64,000 nt of DNA, taken from Pyrobaculum arsenaticum DSM 13514 (lineage in GTDB: Archaea; Thermoproteota; Thermoprotei; Thermoproteales; Thermoproteaceae). Position numbers and translations under genes: made by a program. The stretch is taken from the NCBI RefSeq assembly GCF_000016385.1, contig NC_009376.1:620001-684000 (forward strand), read 5' to 3'. The notes under the pieces are model-generated. The model was not told the DNA's origin and ran no database searches. It was given only the letters and a program-made list of their open reading frames with translations. Below, in pieces: positions 30,193 to 39,113 of the stretch. Every line of letters begins with the position of its first letter. Position 1 is the stretch's first letter.

Positions 30193-30636
30193 CTACTCCC
30201 CGGGGCAGCGGCCTTCCCCCTGCTCAACGGCGGGGGTGAAGAAGAAGCTGAAGCCCTGCTTTGTGACGACTCGACCTACGGGCATCCAGCCAGGCGCCAC
30301 GGAGACGCCCGGGAAGAAGGCCTTTACGTAGCCCACGTCGCCTGCCTTCACCACGTCCACCTCGGCACCTCTTACATATGTCTTTACCCACTCTGCCTGC
30401 CTCCCGTCTAGCTCCACGGCAATGATGGAGAGGCCCCCGGAGCCCCCCACGGAGAAGCAGATCTTAGCCTCGGCCCCCGAGCCCGCCGGATAGACATACG
30501 CCTGGGTCAACGCGATGTATGTATACTGCAGAGACGCATAGAAGGTGGAGTAGAGGTAGCCAGCCAGCGCTATGGCGATGGCTAGTATAAAGACGAGAAG
30601 AATAGCAACCTGTAGGCTCACAACCGCACCCCTCAC
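30193..30636 (-). CDS. type IV pilin-like secreted protein
   Basis: About 147 residues. The N-terminus has a short basic stretch followed by a long hydrophobic helix (VVSLQVAILLVFILAIAIALAG), the pattern of archaeal type IV pilins and related exported proteins, and then a beta-rich domain. It could also be a monotopic membrane protein. GTG 30636 fits the TATA TTTTTATAAATAC (30651-30663) for a leaderless start; the ATG at 30645 is the alternative. It lies just upstream of the S9 gene (28 bases) but the latter has its own TATA. Confidence 0.6.
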   Translation of the reverse strand: MRGAVVSLQVAILLVFILAIAIALAGYLYSTFYASLQYTYIALTQAYVYPAGSGAEAKICFSVGGSGGLSIIAVELDGRQAEWVKTYVRGAEVDVVKAGDVGYVKAFFPGVSVAPGWMPVGRVVTKQGFSFFFTPAVEQGEGRCPGE

Positions 30637-30664
30637 AAAACACATCGGGCGTATTTATAAAAAC

Positions 30665-30810
30665 TTTGAGGGAAGGCACCCCGCCGGGCCCACAGTGCGG
30701 CGCCAGCCGCTCTCACCCGGCGTAGTCCCGGCGCTACAGAAACAGCCCGGACTTTAAAAATTTCACGCAAGGTCTAATCCCCGCCGCCTTGCGCGGCGGC
30801 GCTTTGCTGT
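30665..30810. other. GC-rich, structured spacer before tRNA-Val
   Basis: An intergenic block with much higher GC than its flanks. It contains a hairpin CCGCCGC/GCGGCGG (about 30780-30800). It also contains a region (about 30700-30745) where GCCG/CGGC could pair, followed 14 bases later by an ACA, reminiscent of archaeal H/ACA guides. No target complementarity was found by eye, so I do not call a gene. Confidence 0.35.
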
Positions 30811-30858
30811 AAGAGGCAAAAGGCTTAAAAACATCCCACAACAAAACAAGACGGTGCT

Positions 30859-30930
30859 GGGCCCGTAGTCTAGCGGTATGATGCCCGCCTCACGCGCGGG
30901 TGGTCCCGGGTTCAAATCCCGGCGGGCCCA
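30859..30930 (+). tRNA. tRNA-Val (CAC)
   Basis: A 72-base cloverleaf: acceptor GGGCCCG pairs with CGGGCCC, anticodon stem CCCGC/GCGGG with loop CTCACGC (anticodon CAC, reading GUG), T-arm CCGGG-TTCAAAT-CCCGG, discriminator A. No encoded CCA; a T-run follows. The TATA-like TTAAAAA (about 30832-30838) lies upstream. No intron. Confidence 0.97.
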
Positions 30931-30947
30931 CTTTTGAAAAATTTGGT

Positions 30948-33900
30948 TTAGGTAACCGCTACTATTCTCCCGTTGTCTAGGCCAGCTCTCACGTAGAAAT
31001 CTACTGTTTGGTCGCCGCCGTCCCAGCCTCCGTAGACCTCGGCTGAGGTAGGTGCCTGGCCGAATACATCATATACGTTAGACGCGTAGTTGTCCTCGGT
31101 TATGTACCTGCCGCTCACTGGGTCGTATGCGTTATTCTTGCCGGGGTCCCATACGCCTCCGTAGTTATTAGCAAAGACTACCGCCGTTATGTAAGTCTCG
31201 GCGGCTGTTTTTAGGAGGGGTAGCTGGTCTAGGGGTATTGCGAATTCTATTACGTTGCCAGACCTGGCGATTTGACCGGTGGGCCTGGGCGACCAATCGT
31301 GGTCGAAGAGGAATAGTGGGGAGCCTTTGCCGTAGTTTATGCCTATAATGTAATCCCACTTAAACGCGAGCCTTGTGTCGCTCCAGTCTGGTAGCCACTC
31401 GCTGAAGCCGCCGCCCGGTACGCCTATGGCTATTATTACATACGGCGCGTATATGTTGCTCAGCTGCTTGAGTTTTACCAGACCGTAGAGGTTTTGGCCG
31501 TCTGAGTAGAGCCTCAGCTCTACGGCGTCTAGGTCTTCTGTCGGCGGCCAGCTCCAATCGGGGCGGTAGAACCTGTATTGGTCGTCTTGTGGATCTGTCA
31601 CTATTAGCTCGTACATGCTCACCGCGGCGCCAGGCGTCTGCAAGGGAGGCTGGCCTACCCAGTCGTCTTCTCTGCCGTCCACAACTCTTGGGCCGGGCCC
31701 TCCCTCTACTCTTATGTACACAGGCGTCGAGTAATACACATTGCCTCCCATGGCCTTGGCCCTCAGCTCAAACACGCCGCTGTAGTTTACCCTAAACTCA
31801 GCCACGTAGAGCCCCTCCGCCGTGGGGCTGGCTAGGACGAAGACCTCGTCCCAGGGCGCGCTTGAGTCCTGGCGGATAAGGGCCATCGACGCCGCTACGT
31901 AGATTGGCCCCTCGCCGCAGACCTCGTAGTAAGCTTTAATGACGTTTCCTACGTAAGCCAAGGCGTTTCCCGTGAACACGGCAAGGAGGTGACCGCCGTC
32001 GTATACCTCCACTCGCTTGAGCTCTACGCCGCAGACGCGGCCGTCTGTTCTAGGCAGTACCTCGACTTGGTAGTTTTGGCCAAGCGCCGTGGCGAAGACT
32101 TCGTTGGAGCCTTGTGCTATGAATGTAAACTCATACCTCCCCGGGGCGAGCTTGGGCGTAAGGACGTAGAGGTCGTTGTTACCCACATCTCCTGCGTATG
32201 TCATTGGGGCGAAGTAGAGATCTCCCCACGGCCCGCCCCAGTAGGCCACTGGGCCCCAGTGGGCGATTACCCTAATTCCGGGGGCTCTCCCATGTTGCGC
32301 GGTGTTTGCAGACTGGGAGTAAACCTCCACTGTTATGTTTATCTTCTCCACTTCGCTGATGATAAGCCTTCTGAATGGGGCACCTGCCCAGTCTACCGTG
32401 TAGGCGGTTCTGTAGTGTATGGGCTCGTCTAGGGGCCAAGTATAGTTGTATGTAAGCCCTATTTTCTCGTAGAACTTTTTCACAATTTCGCGGAACAGTG
32501 AGTCGAAGATCTCTTCTCGGGGGCTTTCCCTGTCGCGGCCGTACCACCAGAACCAGTCGCCCGCCTCTGCTGGGTAGAGTAGCTGTTGCCACGCCTTGTT
32601 TTTCGCAACTTGCCGCGCCCCTTCTAGTATCCTCCACGCCAAGTTCTCCTCCCACTCGCCTACCCACACAGAGAGGCTTCCGCCGGCCCAGCTTGACGTC
32701 GGTAGCGGCGACTCTGATCTCCGCGGCGTCGCCGAACTTGTTGCTTCTCTAAGTGTTTTTGTACTATTTTTCACTGCTTTGTATATCTCGGTGAGGAAGA
32801 CGTAGCCGTCGTTGGGGTACCACTCCCAGGGGTTCTCGCCGTCTAGGGCTATCACCACGAGGCCGCCCTGAGCCTTGCCAGCGAGGAGCGAGAGGAATTG
32901 CTCAGCGGCATATTTTTCGCCGTACTGCCTAGAAGTTGAAGAGCCTGTGAAGCCTATCCAGTCCGACAGCTCTTTATCTCTGAAGAAGATTAGCACTCCG
33001 TATCTCTCCCACGGCGTGTAGAGCTCCTCCTGCGTCGGCTGTCTCCCCAGGTAGCGCTCCAGCGCTACTTGGTCGGCTACGGTGTATTTTATGCCGCTCT
33101 GGGCGAGGATTTGTATGAATTGGTCATCTACGGCGAGTTCCGGCGGCCATATTCCCAACAACTCGGCCTTGAAGAAGGTCTTGAACTTGTGCCGAGACAG
33201 CTGTACCTGCGCGGAGACGTCTTCTGGATGTGCGAAGGGCTTAGGTAGCGTTATAATTCCCGGGTCTGTGGACAGGGCGTTGTTGGTGTTCTCCACGAGG
33301 GGGGCTATGGGGTAATAGTAGGGGGTCATTATCACCTCTATTTGCCCCTTCTTGTACAGCTGCGCCAACTTGTCTAGAAACGCCTTGGGGTACTGCAGGT
33401 GTTTTGCAAGCACGGCCATCTTGTCCCCGTCTGTGAAGTGCGTGTCGCAGTCGCTCCCCTTAGCTTTTTGATATATTGGGCGTAGGTCTGGGTCCTCGTT
33501 GAGGAGCTTCTCGTTTATCCAAGCCAGGTTGAACAGAACTTGGAGATCCCGGTAGTCGGCGGTGTCGAAAGCTCCCGGCGCGTTGTTCCTCTTTTCAAGA
33601 AGGCATTGATATCTCGGAAATTTGGGAATTTGCACCTCCCAGCTAATGTCGAAGAACCGCTCTAATATAAAGGATTTCTCCTCCTCCGTTAGGTCCTCTG
33701 CTTTTTTCAAAGATATTTGCAGATACTTGTCCGTCAGCCTGCCCTGGGCATACATCTCTATCTGCTCGAGCAACGTAGGCGTTATGTCAAACGTGACTTT
33801 AACCCCGGTCTCCTCCACGAGCAGGAGCATGGGGTAGTAGGCCTTGGCGGTCCAAAGCCTCACCCAGGGGGCCTCAACAACCGCCTTGCCCGTATCCGTG

Positions 33901-34016
33901 GGGACAGACTCTTTCGGTATATAATACGGGGGCTGGTGCATATGCCACACAAACACAACATTTTGAGCCGAAACAACTACAACTAACAGAACTAGTACCA
34001 ACAATGCCCTACTCAT
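30948..34016 (-). CDS. secreted GH57 amylase/pullulanase
   Basis: 1022 residues. A signal peptide (MSRALLVLVLLVVVVSAQ) is followed by a glycoside hydrolase 57 domain: HMHQPP at residues 25-30, the catalytic nucleophile Glu about 293 in WPPELAVDD, and the catalytic Asp about 392 in ALDGENPWEW. The C-terminal quarter is a glucodextranase-like/DOMON beta domain (VVDGREDDWVG, DLDAVELRLYSDGQNLYGLVKL). The architecture matches archaeal amylopullulanases that cut alpha-1,4 and alpha-1,6 links in starch outside the cell. ATG 34016 follows a TATA at about 34038-34047 (leaderless); the longer frame from 34088 reads through the promoter. Confidence 0.93.
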   Translation of the reverse strand: MSRALLVLVLLVVVVSAQNVVFVWHMHQPPYYIPKESVPTDTGKAVVEAPWVRLWTAKAYYPMLLLVEETGVKVTFDITPTLLEQIEMYAQGRLTDKYLQISLKKAEDLTEEEKSFILERFFDISWEVQIPKFPRYQCLLEKRNNAPGAFDTADYRDLQVLFNLAWINEKLLNEDPDLRPIYQKAKGSDCDTHFTDGDKMAVLAKHLQYPKAFLDKLAQLYKKGQIEVIMTPYYYPIAPLVENTNNALSTDPGIITLPKPFAHPEDVSAQVQLSRHKFKTFFKAELLGIWPPELAVDDQFIQILAQSGIKYTVADQVALERYLGRQPTQEELYTPWERYGVLIFFRDKELSDWIGFTGSSTSRQYGEKYAAEQFLSLLAGKAQGGLVVIALDGENPWEWYPNDGYVFLTEIYKAVKNSTKTLREATSSATPRRSESPLPTSSWAGGSLSVWVGEWEENLAWRILEGARQVAKNKAWQQLLYPAEAGDWFWWYGRDRESPREEIFDSLFREIVKKFYEKIGLTYNYTWPLDEPIHYRTAYTVDWAGAPFRRLIISEVEKINITVEVYSQSANTAQHGRAPGIRVIAHWGPVAYWGGPWGDLYFAPMTYAGDVGNNDLYVLTPKLAPGRYEFTFIAQGSNEVFATALGQNYQVEVLPRTDGRVCGVELKRVEVYDGGHLLAVFTGNALAYVGNVIKAYYEVCGEGPIYVAASMALIRQDSSAPWDEVFVLASPTAEGLYVAEFRVNYSGVFELRAKAMGGNVYYSTPVYIRVEGGPGPRVVDGREDDWVGQPPLQTPGAAVSMYELIVTDPQDDQYRFYRPDWSWPPTEDLDAVELRLYSDGQNLYGLVKLKQLSNIYAPYVIIAIGVPGGGFSEWLPDWSDTRLAFKWDYIIGINYGKGSPLFLFDHDWSPRPTGQIARSGNVIEFAIPLDQLPLLKTAAETYITAVVFANNYGGVWDPGKNNAYDPVSGRYITEDNYASNVYDVFGQAPTSAEVYGGWDGGDQTVDFYVRAGLDNGRIVAVT

Positions 34017-34164
34017 ATAGATGCTTATATATTCTACATTATATATGTTACTGCGCCAGGGTAAATTTACATCTATCTGACTTAGCACTCAAGGCGCATT
34101 GGAAGCCTAGACGCAGAGATGTTCAAATTCATGTCGTGTTAAAAGTAGCGAGAGACTTAGCTGG

Positions 34165-34377
34165 TTAGGCCCTGACGTCTAGGCCCAGGGCTTTCGCCTT
34201 GTTTATGAGGCGGAGGACTTCCTGCCACGACTTTGTTTTGTACACGTAGAAGCGGCCGGCCGGCTCCGCATCCACGCCCAGAACCTCCTTGGCGTAGAGG
34301 CCAAGCACCACCACGTAGTAGCCGTCAGGCGTCTTCCTCTTTGATGTCCACACAGCTTTGATCGGCGGCCTCGCCAC
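34165..34377 (-). CDS. small basic protein of unknown function
   Basis: 70 residues, compact and probably folded: VYKTKSWQEVLRLINKAKALGLDV at the end and KAVWTSKRKTPDGYYVVVLGLYAKEVLGVD at the start. GTG 34377 is about 25 bases after TATA CTAAAAAT, supporting a real, separately transcribed gene. No family recognised. Confidence 0.6.
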   Translation of the reverse strand: MARPPIKAVWTSKRKTPDGYYVVVLGLYAKEVLGVDAEPAGRFYVYKTKSWQEVLRLINKAKALGLDVRA

Positions 34378-34399
34378 GACCCGGCGGACGGGAAGATTT

Positions 34400-35731
34400 T
34401 TAGCTTTTGCACAGCTCTATCCTCCTGCCACCTCTCAGCACATCGAAGACCTCCTCCAAGGTGTAGGAGTGAGGCGTCCTCTTCCTAAACCCCCTTGCCA
34501 CGATGATATAGACGTCTCCGCCTTTTTTCCACGCCAGCTCCCTGGCCACCGCCTCGGCGTCGACGTCTGCCGACCACTTCACCTTGCCGTATATCCTACA
34601 GCCGCCGGCTTCTCCCGCTAGGTCTATATCCACGTCTCCCTTTACGTACTTCTTGAGCTCGACGCCGAATATAGCAGGGGAGTACCTCCTGACGAACTCC
34701 TCTAACATCTCGCCGAAGTACTGGGAGAGGGCCTCCGCGTCTCTCAGCGGCTTGTCGCTCCCCAGCTCTAGGCTGGATATGTTGGGGTATACAAATCTGA
34801 ACCAGAAGCGGAATAGGTTGTCCTTCACGTAGTAGAGCCCCCTCCTCTTGGCGCCTAGCGGCACCTCCCGCCTCACGATGTCCAAGTGCTGGAGGACCCA
34901 GAGGTATTTAGACGCCTTCGGCTTGTCGACGCCGGCGTAGTCCGCTATCTCGCCCAGCGTGTTTCTCCCCGCCGCGATGGCCTCCAGTATTGCGATGTAA
35001 ACCCGCGGCTCTCTCAGCTCCTCCCTCAGCAGGAATAGGGGCTCCTCGTAGAGAGGGCCGCCCTTCCTGAACAGCCTCGCCAAGTTCTCCTCGACGCTTT
35101 GCGCCGGGTCAAAGAGCCGTAGGTAGTACGGCACGCCGCCGACGGCGGCCCAGGCCTTGAAGGCCTCCTCCGCCCCCCAGCCGGGGAGGAACTCCCCCAG
35201 CCTCCCCGGCGGGATTTCGCCCATCTTCCAGCTGCCGGTCCGCCTCCCGTACAGCGGGGACTTCCGAGACAGCACCTTCTCCTCTATCATCCCCACGCTG
35301 GACCCCACCAGGAGGATAAACGCCCTTGTCCTAGACAGCGAGAGGTCCCACGCCCGCTGTAGCAGGGACGGCACTGCGGGGTCTATCTCCACTAGGTACT
35401 GGAACTCGTCCAGCACAAGCACAATCCTCTCCCTAGACGCAAACCTGGCGTAGGCCTCTAGGAAGACGTCCAGCCTAGGCTCTAGGCGGCTGAGGTAGCC
35501 CTCCCCCGTGTAAGACGCCAGCTTCGCCAAGAGCTCCTTCACATTCCTCTCCACAGAGTCGTAGGTGCACATGTGATATATGCCGCCCCTCTCCGCCACA
35601 AACCTCTCCACCAGAGCAGTCTTGCCGATCCTCCGCCTCCCGTACAGCACAAGCAACTGCGCGCCGGGCGCCCTATACGCCTCCTCAAGCCACCTCCACT
35701 CGGCCTCCCTATCGATAAATTTTACCTCCAC
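34400..35731 (-). CDS. archaeal STAND-type ATPase with C-terminal DUF234 nuclease-like domain
   Basis: 443 residues. Walker A VLYGRRRIGKTALVERF (about 29-45), Walker B IVLVLDEFQYL (about 103-113) and sensor region ILLVGSSVGMIEE make it an archaeal ATPase (PF01637-like). A winged helix follows (NTLGEIADYAGVDKPKASKYLWVLQ), then a C-terminal DUF234 part resembling a PD-(D/E)xK fold (GVELKKYVKGDVDIDL, IYGKVKW). Such proteins occur in many copies in crenarchaea; the function is unknown, with mobile or regulatory roles suggested. GTG 35731 is leaderless after TATA TTTTATTTA (about 35748-35758). Confidence 0.85.
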   Translation of the reverse strand: MEVKFIDREAEWRWLEEAYRAPGAQLLVLYGRRRIGKTALVERFVAERGGIYHMCTYDSVERNVKELLAKLASYTGEGYLSRLEPRLDVFLEAYARFASRERIVLVLDEFQYLVEIDPAVPSLLQRAWDLSLSRTRAFILLVGSSVGMIEEKVLSRKSPLYGRRTGSWKMGEIPPGRLGEFLPGWGAEEAFKAWAAVGGVPYYLRLFDPAQSVEENLARLFRKGGPLYEEPLFLLREELREPRVYIAILEAIAAGRNTLGEIADYAGVDKPKASKYLWVLQHLDIVRREVPLGAKRRGLYYVKDNLFRFWFRFVYPNISSLELGSDKPLRDAEALSQYFGEMLEEFVRRYSPAIFGVELKKYVKGDVDIDLAGEAGGCRIYGKVKWSADVDAEAVARELAWKKGGDVYIIVARGFRKRTPHSYTLEEVFDVLRGGRRIELCKS

Positions 35732-35739
35732 AAGTATAA

Positions 35740-35990
35740 TACTTTAGAGGTAAATAAAAGCATAGAAGATTAAACGGCGCAACTTTACCCAAACAAAACG
35801 ACCTATCTACCTAAAAACTGTAAAAACAAATATTTATAAATTTAAAAACTTTATTTTGTTTAAATTTGTATTTCATATTTCTTTTCCGTATTGTATTTTT
35901 CTATATTAAATATTACTGAAGTATCTCTTATCTCTGTTTTGTTTTGGCTCACTGAAAAGCTCTGTTTGTTTATGTTTGCGTACGGCGGTT
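35740..35990. other. AT-rich gene-free region, candidate origin or regulatory spacer
   Basis: About 250 bases of strikingly AT-rich sequence (lowest near 35820-35930, long A and T runs) in an otherwise GC-rich window, between divergent genes. No open frame or RNA gene is evident. Easily melted DNA beside the palindromes at 36002-36076 would suit a replication origin, but no orc1/cdc6 gene is nearby. Confidence 0.4.
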
Positions 35991-36001
35991 TTTAAATCGT
36001 G

Positions 36002-36076
36002 GTGTTAGTCCGGGCAAGCTAACACTGCGAGCTCCAAACGCCGGCCCAAGCCATTAACAGTGTTAACTGCGCAGTT
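36002..36076. promoter_or_regulatory. cluster of dyad repeats (candidate operator)
   Basis: Three dyads in 75 bases: GTGTTAG (36002-36008) with CTAACAC (36019-36025); TTAACA-G-TGTTAA (36054-36066); and the perfect palindrome AACTGCGCAGTT (36065-36076). The first two share the half-site TAACA. The cluster ends 14 bases before the TATA box (GTTAAAAAC, 36090-36098) of the channel-like gene, where a repressor or activator would bind. Confidence 0.55.
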
Positions 36077-36116
36077 CACACGGACAATTGTTAAAAACTA
36101 CTTACGTTGATGCACT

Positions 36117-36956
36117 ATGCAACTCCAAATAAACCTAGATAGGTTGATCCAAGACATAATCCAGTACGGCATCCAGGGACTCATAGCGATAATAATAGTG
36201 CTTATTGCTTGGCTCCTGGGCTCTGTGGTTGGCAGGGCGGTGAATAGGCTGATAGAGAGGACTGGCCTTGAAAAGGCTTTCGATAGGACAGACGTGGGGA
36301 AGGCCTTTAGAGCCGCTGGGATAGACCTCTCCAACTTGATAGGCATGTTAATAACCGCCTTCATAGTGGTTATAGGTATCGTCATCGCCTTGGGCTATTT
36401 GAGAATAGGTGGCGAGGCGGGGGCTCTCATCGCCGACGTGGCGCGGTATCTGCCGAGGCTCATCGGCGGCATTATCCTCCTAACTGCGGGTGTTATACTA
36501 GTGGCCCTACTCACCGACTACATCGGGAAGCTCCTCACGGGGCTGTTCCCCAAGCAGTTCGTGGAGATTGGGGAAATGCTTCGCAACCTACTGCTTATTG
36601 GCCTCATCGCGCTTGTGGTGTCGCTGGCGCTCGACCTCATGCTCTTCACTGGTCCCCTGGTCTACCCGCTTATCCTCGGCACTGTGATAATCGGCGCGGG
36701 GATCTTCATCGGCCACACCATAGTCCGCAACATCGTGGAGGACCACCCCGAGTTCTCCGGCGCCGCCCCCTACGCCAAGTTCTTGCTATACTCAATCTTC
36801 CTAATGGTAGGACTCGGCGCCATATTTGCCAACTTCCCGCAGACCGCCCACGTGGTACAGAACGTGGCATGGGGCGTGGCCATCGCTGCTGGCATCATGT
36901 TGGCACCCATAATATACGCACTGGCTAAGAAGATGATAAAAGAGACAAAGGAGTAG
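36117..36956 (+). CDS. multi-spanning membrane protein, mechanosensitive-channel-like TM repeat
   Basis: 279 residues with about six hydrophobic helices. Its repeat pattern, an amphipathic start, IAIIIVLIAWLLGSVVGRAVNRLIERTGLEKAFDRT and later ILVALLTDYIGKLLTGLFP, fits the conserved TM-helix family (PF05552-like) found at the N-terminus of some MscS-type channels and as small stand-alone proteins. The MscS beta domain is absent. Start ATG 36117 is about 25 bases after the TATA box at 36090-36098. Confidence 0.7.
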   Translation: MQLQINLDRLIQDIIQYGIQGLIAIIIVLIAWLLGSVVGRAVNRLIERTGLEKAFDRTDVGKAFRAAGIDLSNLIGMLITAFIVVIGIVIALGYLRIGGEAGALIADVARYLPRLIGGIILLTAGVILVALLTDYIGKLLTGLFPKQFVEIGEMLRNLLLIGLIALVVSLALDLMLFTGPLVYPLILGTVIIGAGIFIGHTIVRNIVEDHPEFSGAAPYAKFLLYSIFLMVGLGAIFANFPQTAHVVQNVAWGVAIAAGIMLAPIIYALAKKMIKETKE

Positions 36957-37003
36957 GCCCAGACCGCTCACAAATTTTATATATTTTTACATATCCTGGG
37001 TTT

Positions 37004-37468
37004 ATGCATATTGAGATAAGAGACCCCACATTAGTTGAGCGGCTCAGGAGACTCCTCCCCAGGCCAGACGCTCCGTTTGATGACGTAATAATCAAGCTTC
37101 TGGAACAGCCCTGCAAGCTGAGGATTAGGGAGATTGTGGAGGAGGTGGTGGCGTCGCTGAGCCTCGAGGAGAGGGTAGGCAAAATCGTTGAGGAGGCCAT
37201 TTCTAGGGGGCTCGCAGAGGTGGAGAGGAGGGTGGCCCACACCGTGGAGAGAGCCCTCAAGGAGGGGCTACGCCAGCTACAGATAAGCGGCGAGGTGGGC
37301 GGGGGCTGGGAAGCCGTGATAAGAGAAGCCAGCAGGAGGCCCGACAAGTGCCTAAGCTTCTCCGAGATTAGGAGGTATTACGGCAAAAACCTAAACAGCG
37401 TCATGCTCAGAAAAAGAGGCTTCGTCCAAAAAGAGAGAGGCCTGTGGTGCCTACCCGAATCCTCCTAA
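37004..37468 (+). CDS. coiled-coil-rich small protein, probable DNA-binding C-terminus
   Basis: 154 residues. The middle (about 45-95) is a charged helix likely to form a coiled coil. The C-terminal 50 residues (SFSEIRRYYGKNLNSVMLRKRGFVQKERGLWCLP) look like a small winged-helix or HTH unit. No family recognised. ATG 37004 is leaderless after TATA TTTTATATATT (36974-36984). Confidence 0.6.
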   Translation: MHIEIRDPTLVERLRRLLPRPDAPFDDVIIKLLEQPCKLRIREIVEEVVASLSLEERVGKIVEEAISRGLAEVERRVAHTVERALKEGLRQLQISGEVGGGWEAVIREASRRPDKCLSFSEIRRYYGKNLNSVMLRKRGFVQKERGLWCLPESS

Positions 37469-37518
37469 CCCCCTACGGCCCTGCTTATCTGCTCCAGGAG
37501 AGGCGCCCGGCTCGCCGT

Positions 37519-38211
37519 CTAGGGGATGGACTTGTTTTTCAACACGGCCTCTACCGTCCTGGGTAGCTCCTTCAGTGTTTCCACCGCGGCGTCCGGCCGC
37601 ACGTTGTACGCCGGTATTAAAAGCCTTTGAGAATACTCAAGGGCCTCCCTCTCCCAGTTGCCGTAGAACACGGCAAGGAGGCCGAACCTCTTTGGGAAAT
37701 ATACGTCGAACACTGGGTTGTCTCCCACCATTACGTGTGCCCCGTTGAAGAATTCGGGGCAGGTCTTGGGGCATTTGTACACGTCGGAAGTCCTAACGCC
37801 GTCGACAAGTCTGTCTAGGCCTAGGCGCCGTATTACGGGTAGCTGGTAGGCCGCGTGGCCGTTCGTCGCTATCTCGACGCGGTGGCCCAGCGCCTTGAGC
37901 TCCTCTAAGGCCTCCACGGCGCCGTCGGATAGCTGGAAGCCCGGCAGGTGTTTGCGTAGCAACGTGACTATGTCTGGTGCCCTCCCCGCGCCCAGCTCCT
38001 CGGCCACAGAGTCCAGTATGGCCTGCCAGTCGAAGGCCCGCCAGTCCAGCCTCCTCATTAGGGCGAGGTTCCTCTGCCTAGCCCTTCTCCACACCTCCCC
38101 CGGCGACACGCCGGCCTTATCAGCGATCACGGCGCAAGCCTCTGCGAAAACAGGATTCCACGCGCTTAGCGGCAACAACGTCCCGTCTAGGTCTACTAGA
38201 ATAGTCGCCAT
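37519..38211 (-). CDS. HAD-superfamily phosphatase
   Basis: 230 residues. Motif I is VDLDGTLLPLS (Asp 6 and 8 region), motif II the Thr in EIATNGH, the conserved Lys lies in SDVYKCPK and motif IV is the Asp pair region in MVGDNPVFDV. It probably removes phosphate from a small metabolite; substrate unknown. ATG 38211 overlaps the end of the ubiA gene by 16 bases and has a GGCGGAGG Shine-Dalgarno-like run just before it, as expected for an internal operon gene. Possible lipid-precursor link by context. Confidence 0.82.
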   Translation of the reverse strand: MATILVDLDGTLLPLSAWNPVFAEACAVIADKAGVSPGEVWRRARQRNLALMRRLDWRAFDWQAILDSVAEELGAGRAPDIVTLLRKHLPGFQLSDGAVEALEELKALGHRVEIATNGHAAYQLPVIRRLGLDRLVDGVRTSDVYKCPKTCPEFFNGAHVMVGDNPVFDVYFPKRFGLLAVFYGNWEREALEYSQRLLIPAYNVRPDAAVETLKELPRTVEAVLKNKSIP

Positions 38212-39023
38212 GCGGCCTCCGCCACCAGCGCTATTAGGGTTATCCCGAAGGCGGCTAAGGTGCCGTTGCGGTAGGTACGCCACCGCCCCCTCAACGCGAG
38301 GTAGGCCATATACACCAGCAGAGCGCTCGTCAGCCCGGCCCCTGCGGCCAGGGCGTAGAGCCCAGTTGAGGCGGAGGCCATCACAAGACACACGCCCAGC
38401 GCCGCAGACGCCGCCGTCACCAAGCCCCCCACCGCCGCCGTCTTCTGGGGGCCGATAAGCACCGCCAGAGTCTTGAGGCCGGCTCTCATGTCGCCCTGGT
38501 AGTCCATCGCCGTCTTTACGAACTCTCTGCCCACATTCGCGACTAGGGATGAGGCGAAGAGCAACATCAACACGTCGGAGAGCCTCCCAGCCGCCGCCAT
38601 GCCGTAGATGTATGTCATGGAAGTGAGGAAGGCGACAATTAAATTCCCCACAACGGGTACCCGCTTAAGGCGGACGTTGTACAACACGCCCAGCACCGCG
38701 GCGGTCAGGTACACAGACAGGGGGGCAAGCCCCAGCGTTGCGGCGCCAGCAGCGCCGGCAACTAGAGAGCCGTACGCCACAGCACGCGCCGTGGCAAGGC
38801 TAACTCTCCCCGACACGAGGGGGGCGTCTGGCCTATTTACCCTATCCTCTTCCAGGTTTGACAGGTCGTTGTGGGCGAACAGCCCAGCCTCGGCTAAGAA
38901 GGTGGACGCAGCAAGCAATACGAGGGTCGCCGCGTTATTCCCCCCAGCCACGGCGTAGGAGGCTGTGGAGGCCAGTGCAGCAAGAACGCCGTGTTCCCCC
39001 CTTATCAGCTTCCAAAGCGACAC
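38196..39023 (-). CDS. ubiA: UbiA-family prenyltransferase (DGGGP synthase-like)
   Basis: 275 residues with about eight membrane helices. The first Asp-rich motif is HNDLSNLEEDRVNRPDAPLVSG (about residues 50-71) and the second is DYQGDMRAGLKTLAV. Both match archaeal digeranylgeranylglyceryl phosphate synthase, which adds the second isoprenoid chain in ether-lipid synthesis; quinone-type UbiA is the alternative. GTG 39023 fits TATA CTATAAAC (about 39045-39052); the TTG at 39035 is less likely. Confidence 0.82.
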   Translation of the reverse strand: MSLWKLIRGEHGVLAALASTASYAVAGGNNAATLVLLAASTFLAEAGLFAHNDLSNLEEDRVNRPDAPLVSGRVSLATARAVAYGSLVAGAAGAATLGLAPLSVYLTAAVLGVLYNVRLKRVPVVGNLIVAFLTSMTYIYGMAAAGRLSDVLMLLFASSLVANVGREFVKTAMDYQGDMRAGLKTLAVLIGPQKTAAVGGLVTAASAALGVCLVMASASTGLYALAAGAGLTSALLVYMAYLALRGRWRTYRNGTLAAFGITLIALVAEAAWRLF

Positions 39024-39113
39024 AAGTAGACACAAGCGGGGGTTTATAGCTGTCTCACGCCACCACGCGCCTTTCTAAGAGCCCCCTATCCACAGCGGCG
39101 ACATGTTCCGAGA

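Noticed and set aside
35790..35812. TATCTACCTAAA near 35800 as a third copy of the 57-kb operator
   Set aside because: Only one half-site matches; the second arm is absent.
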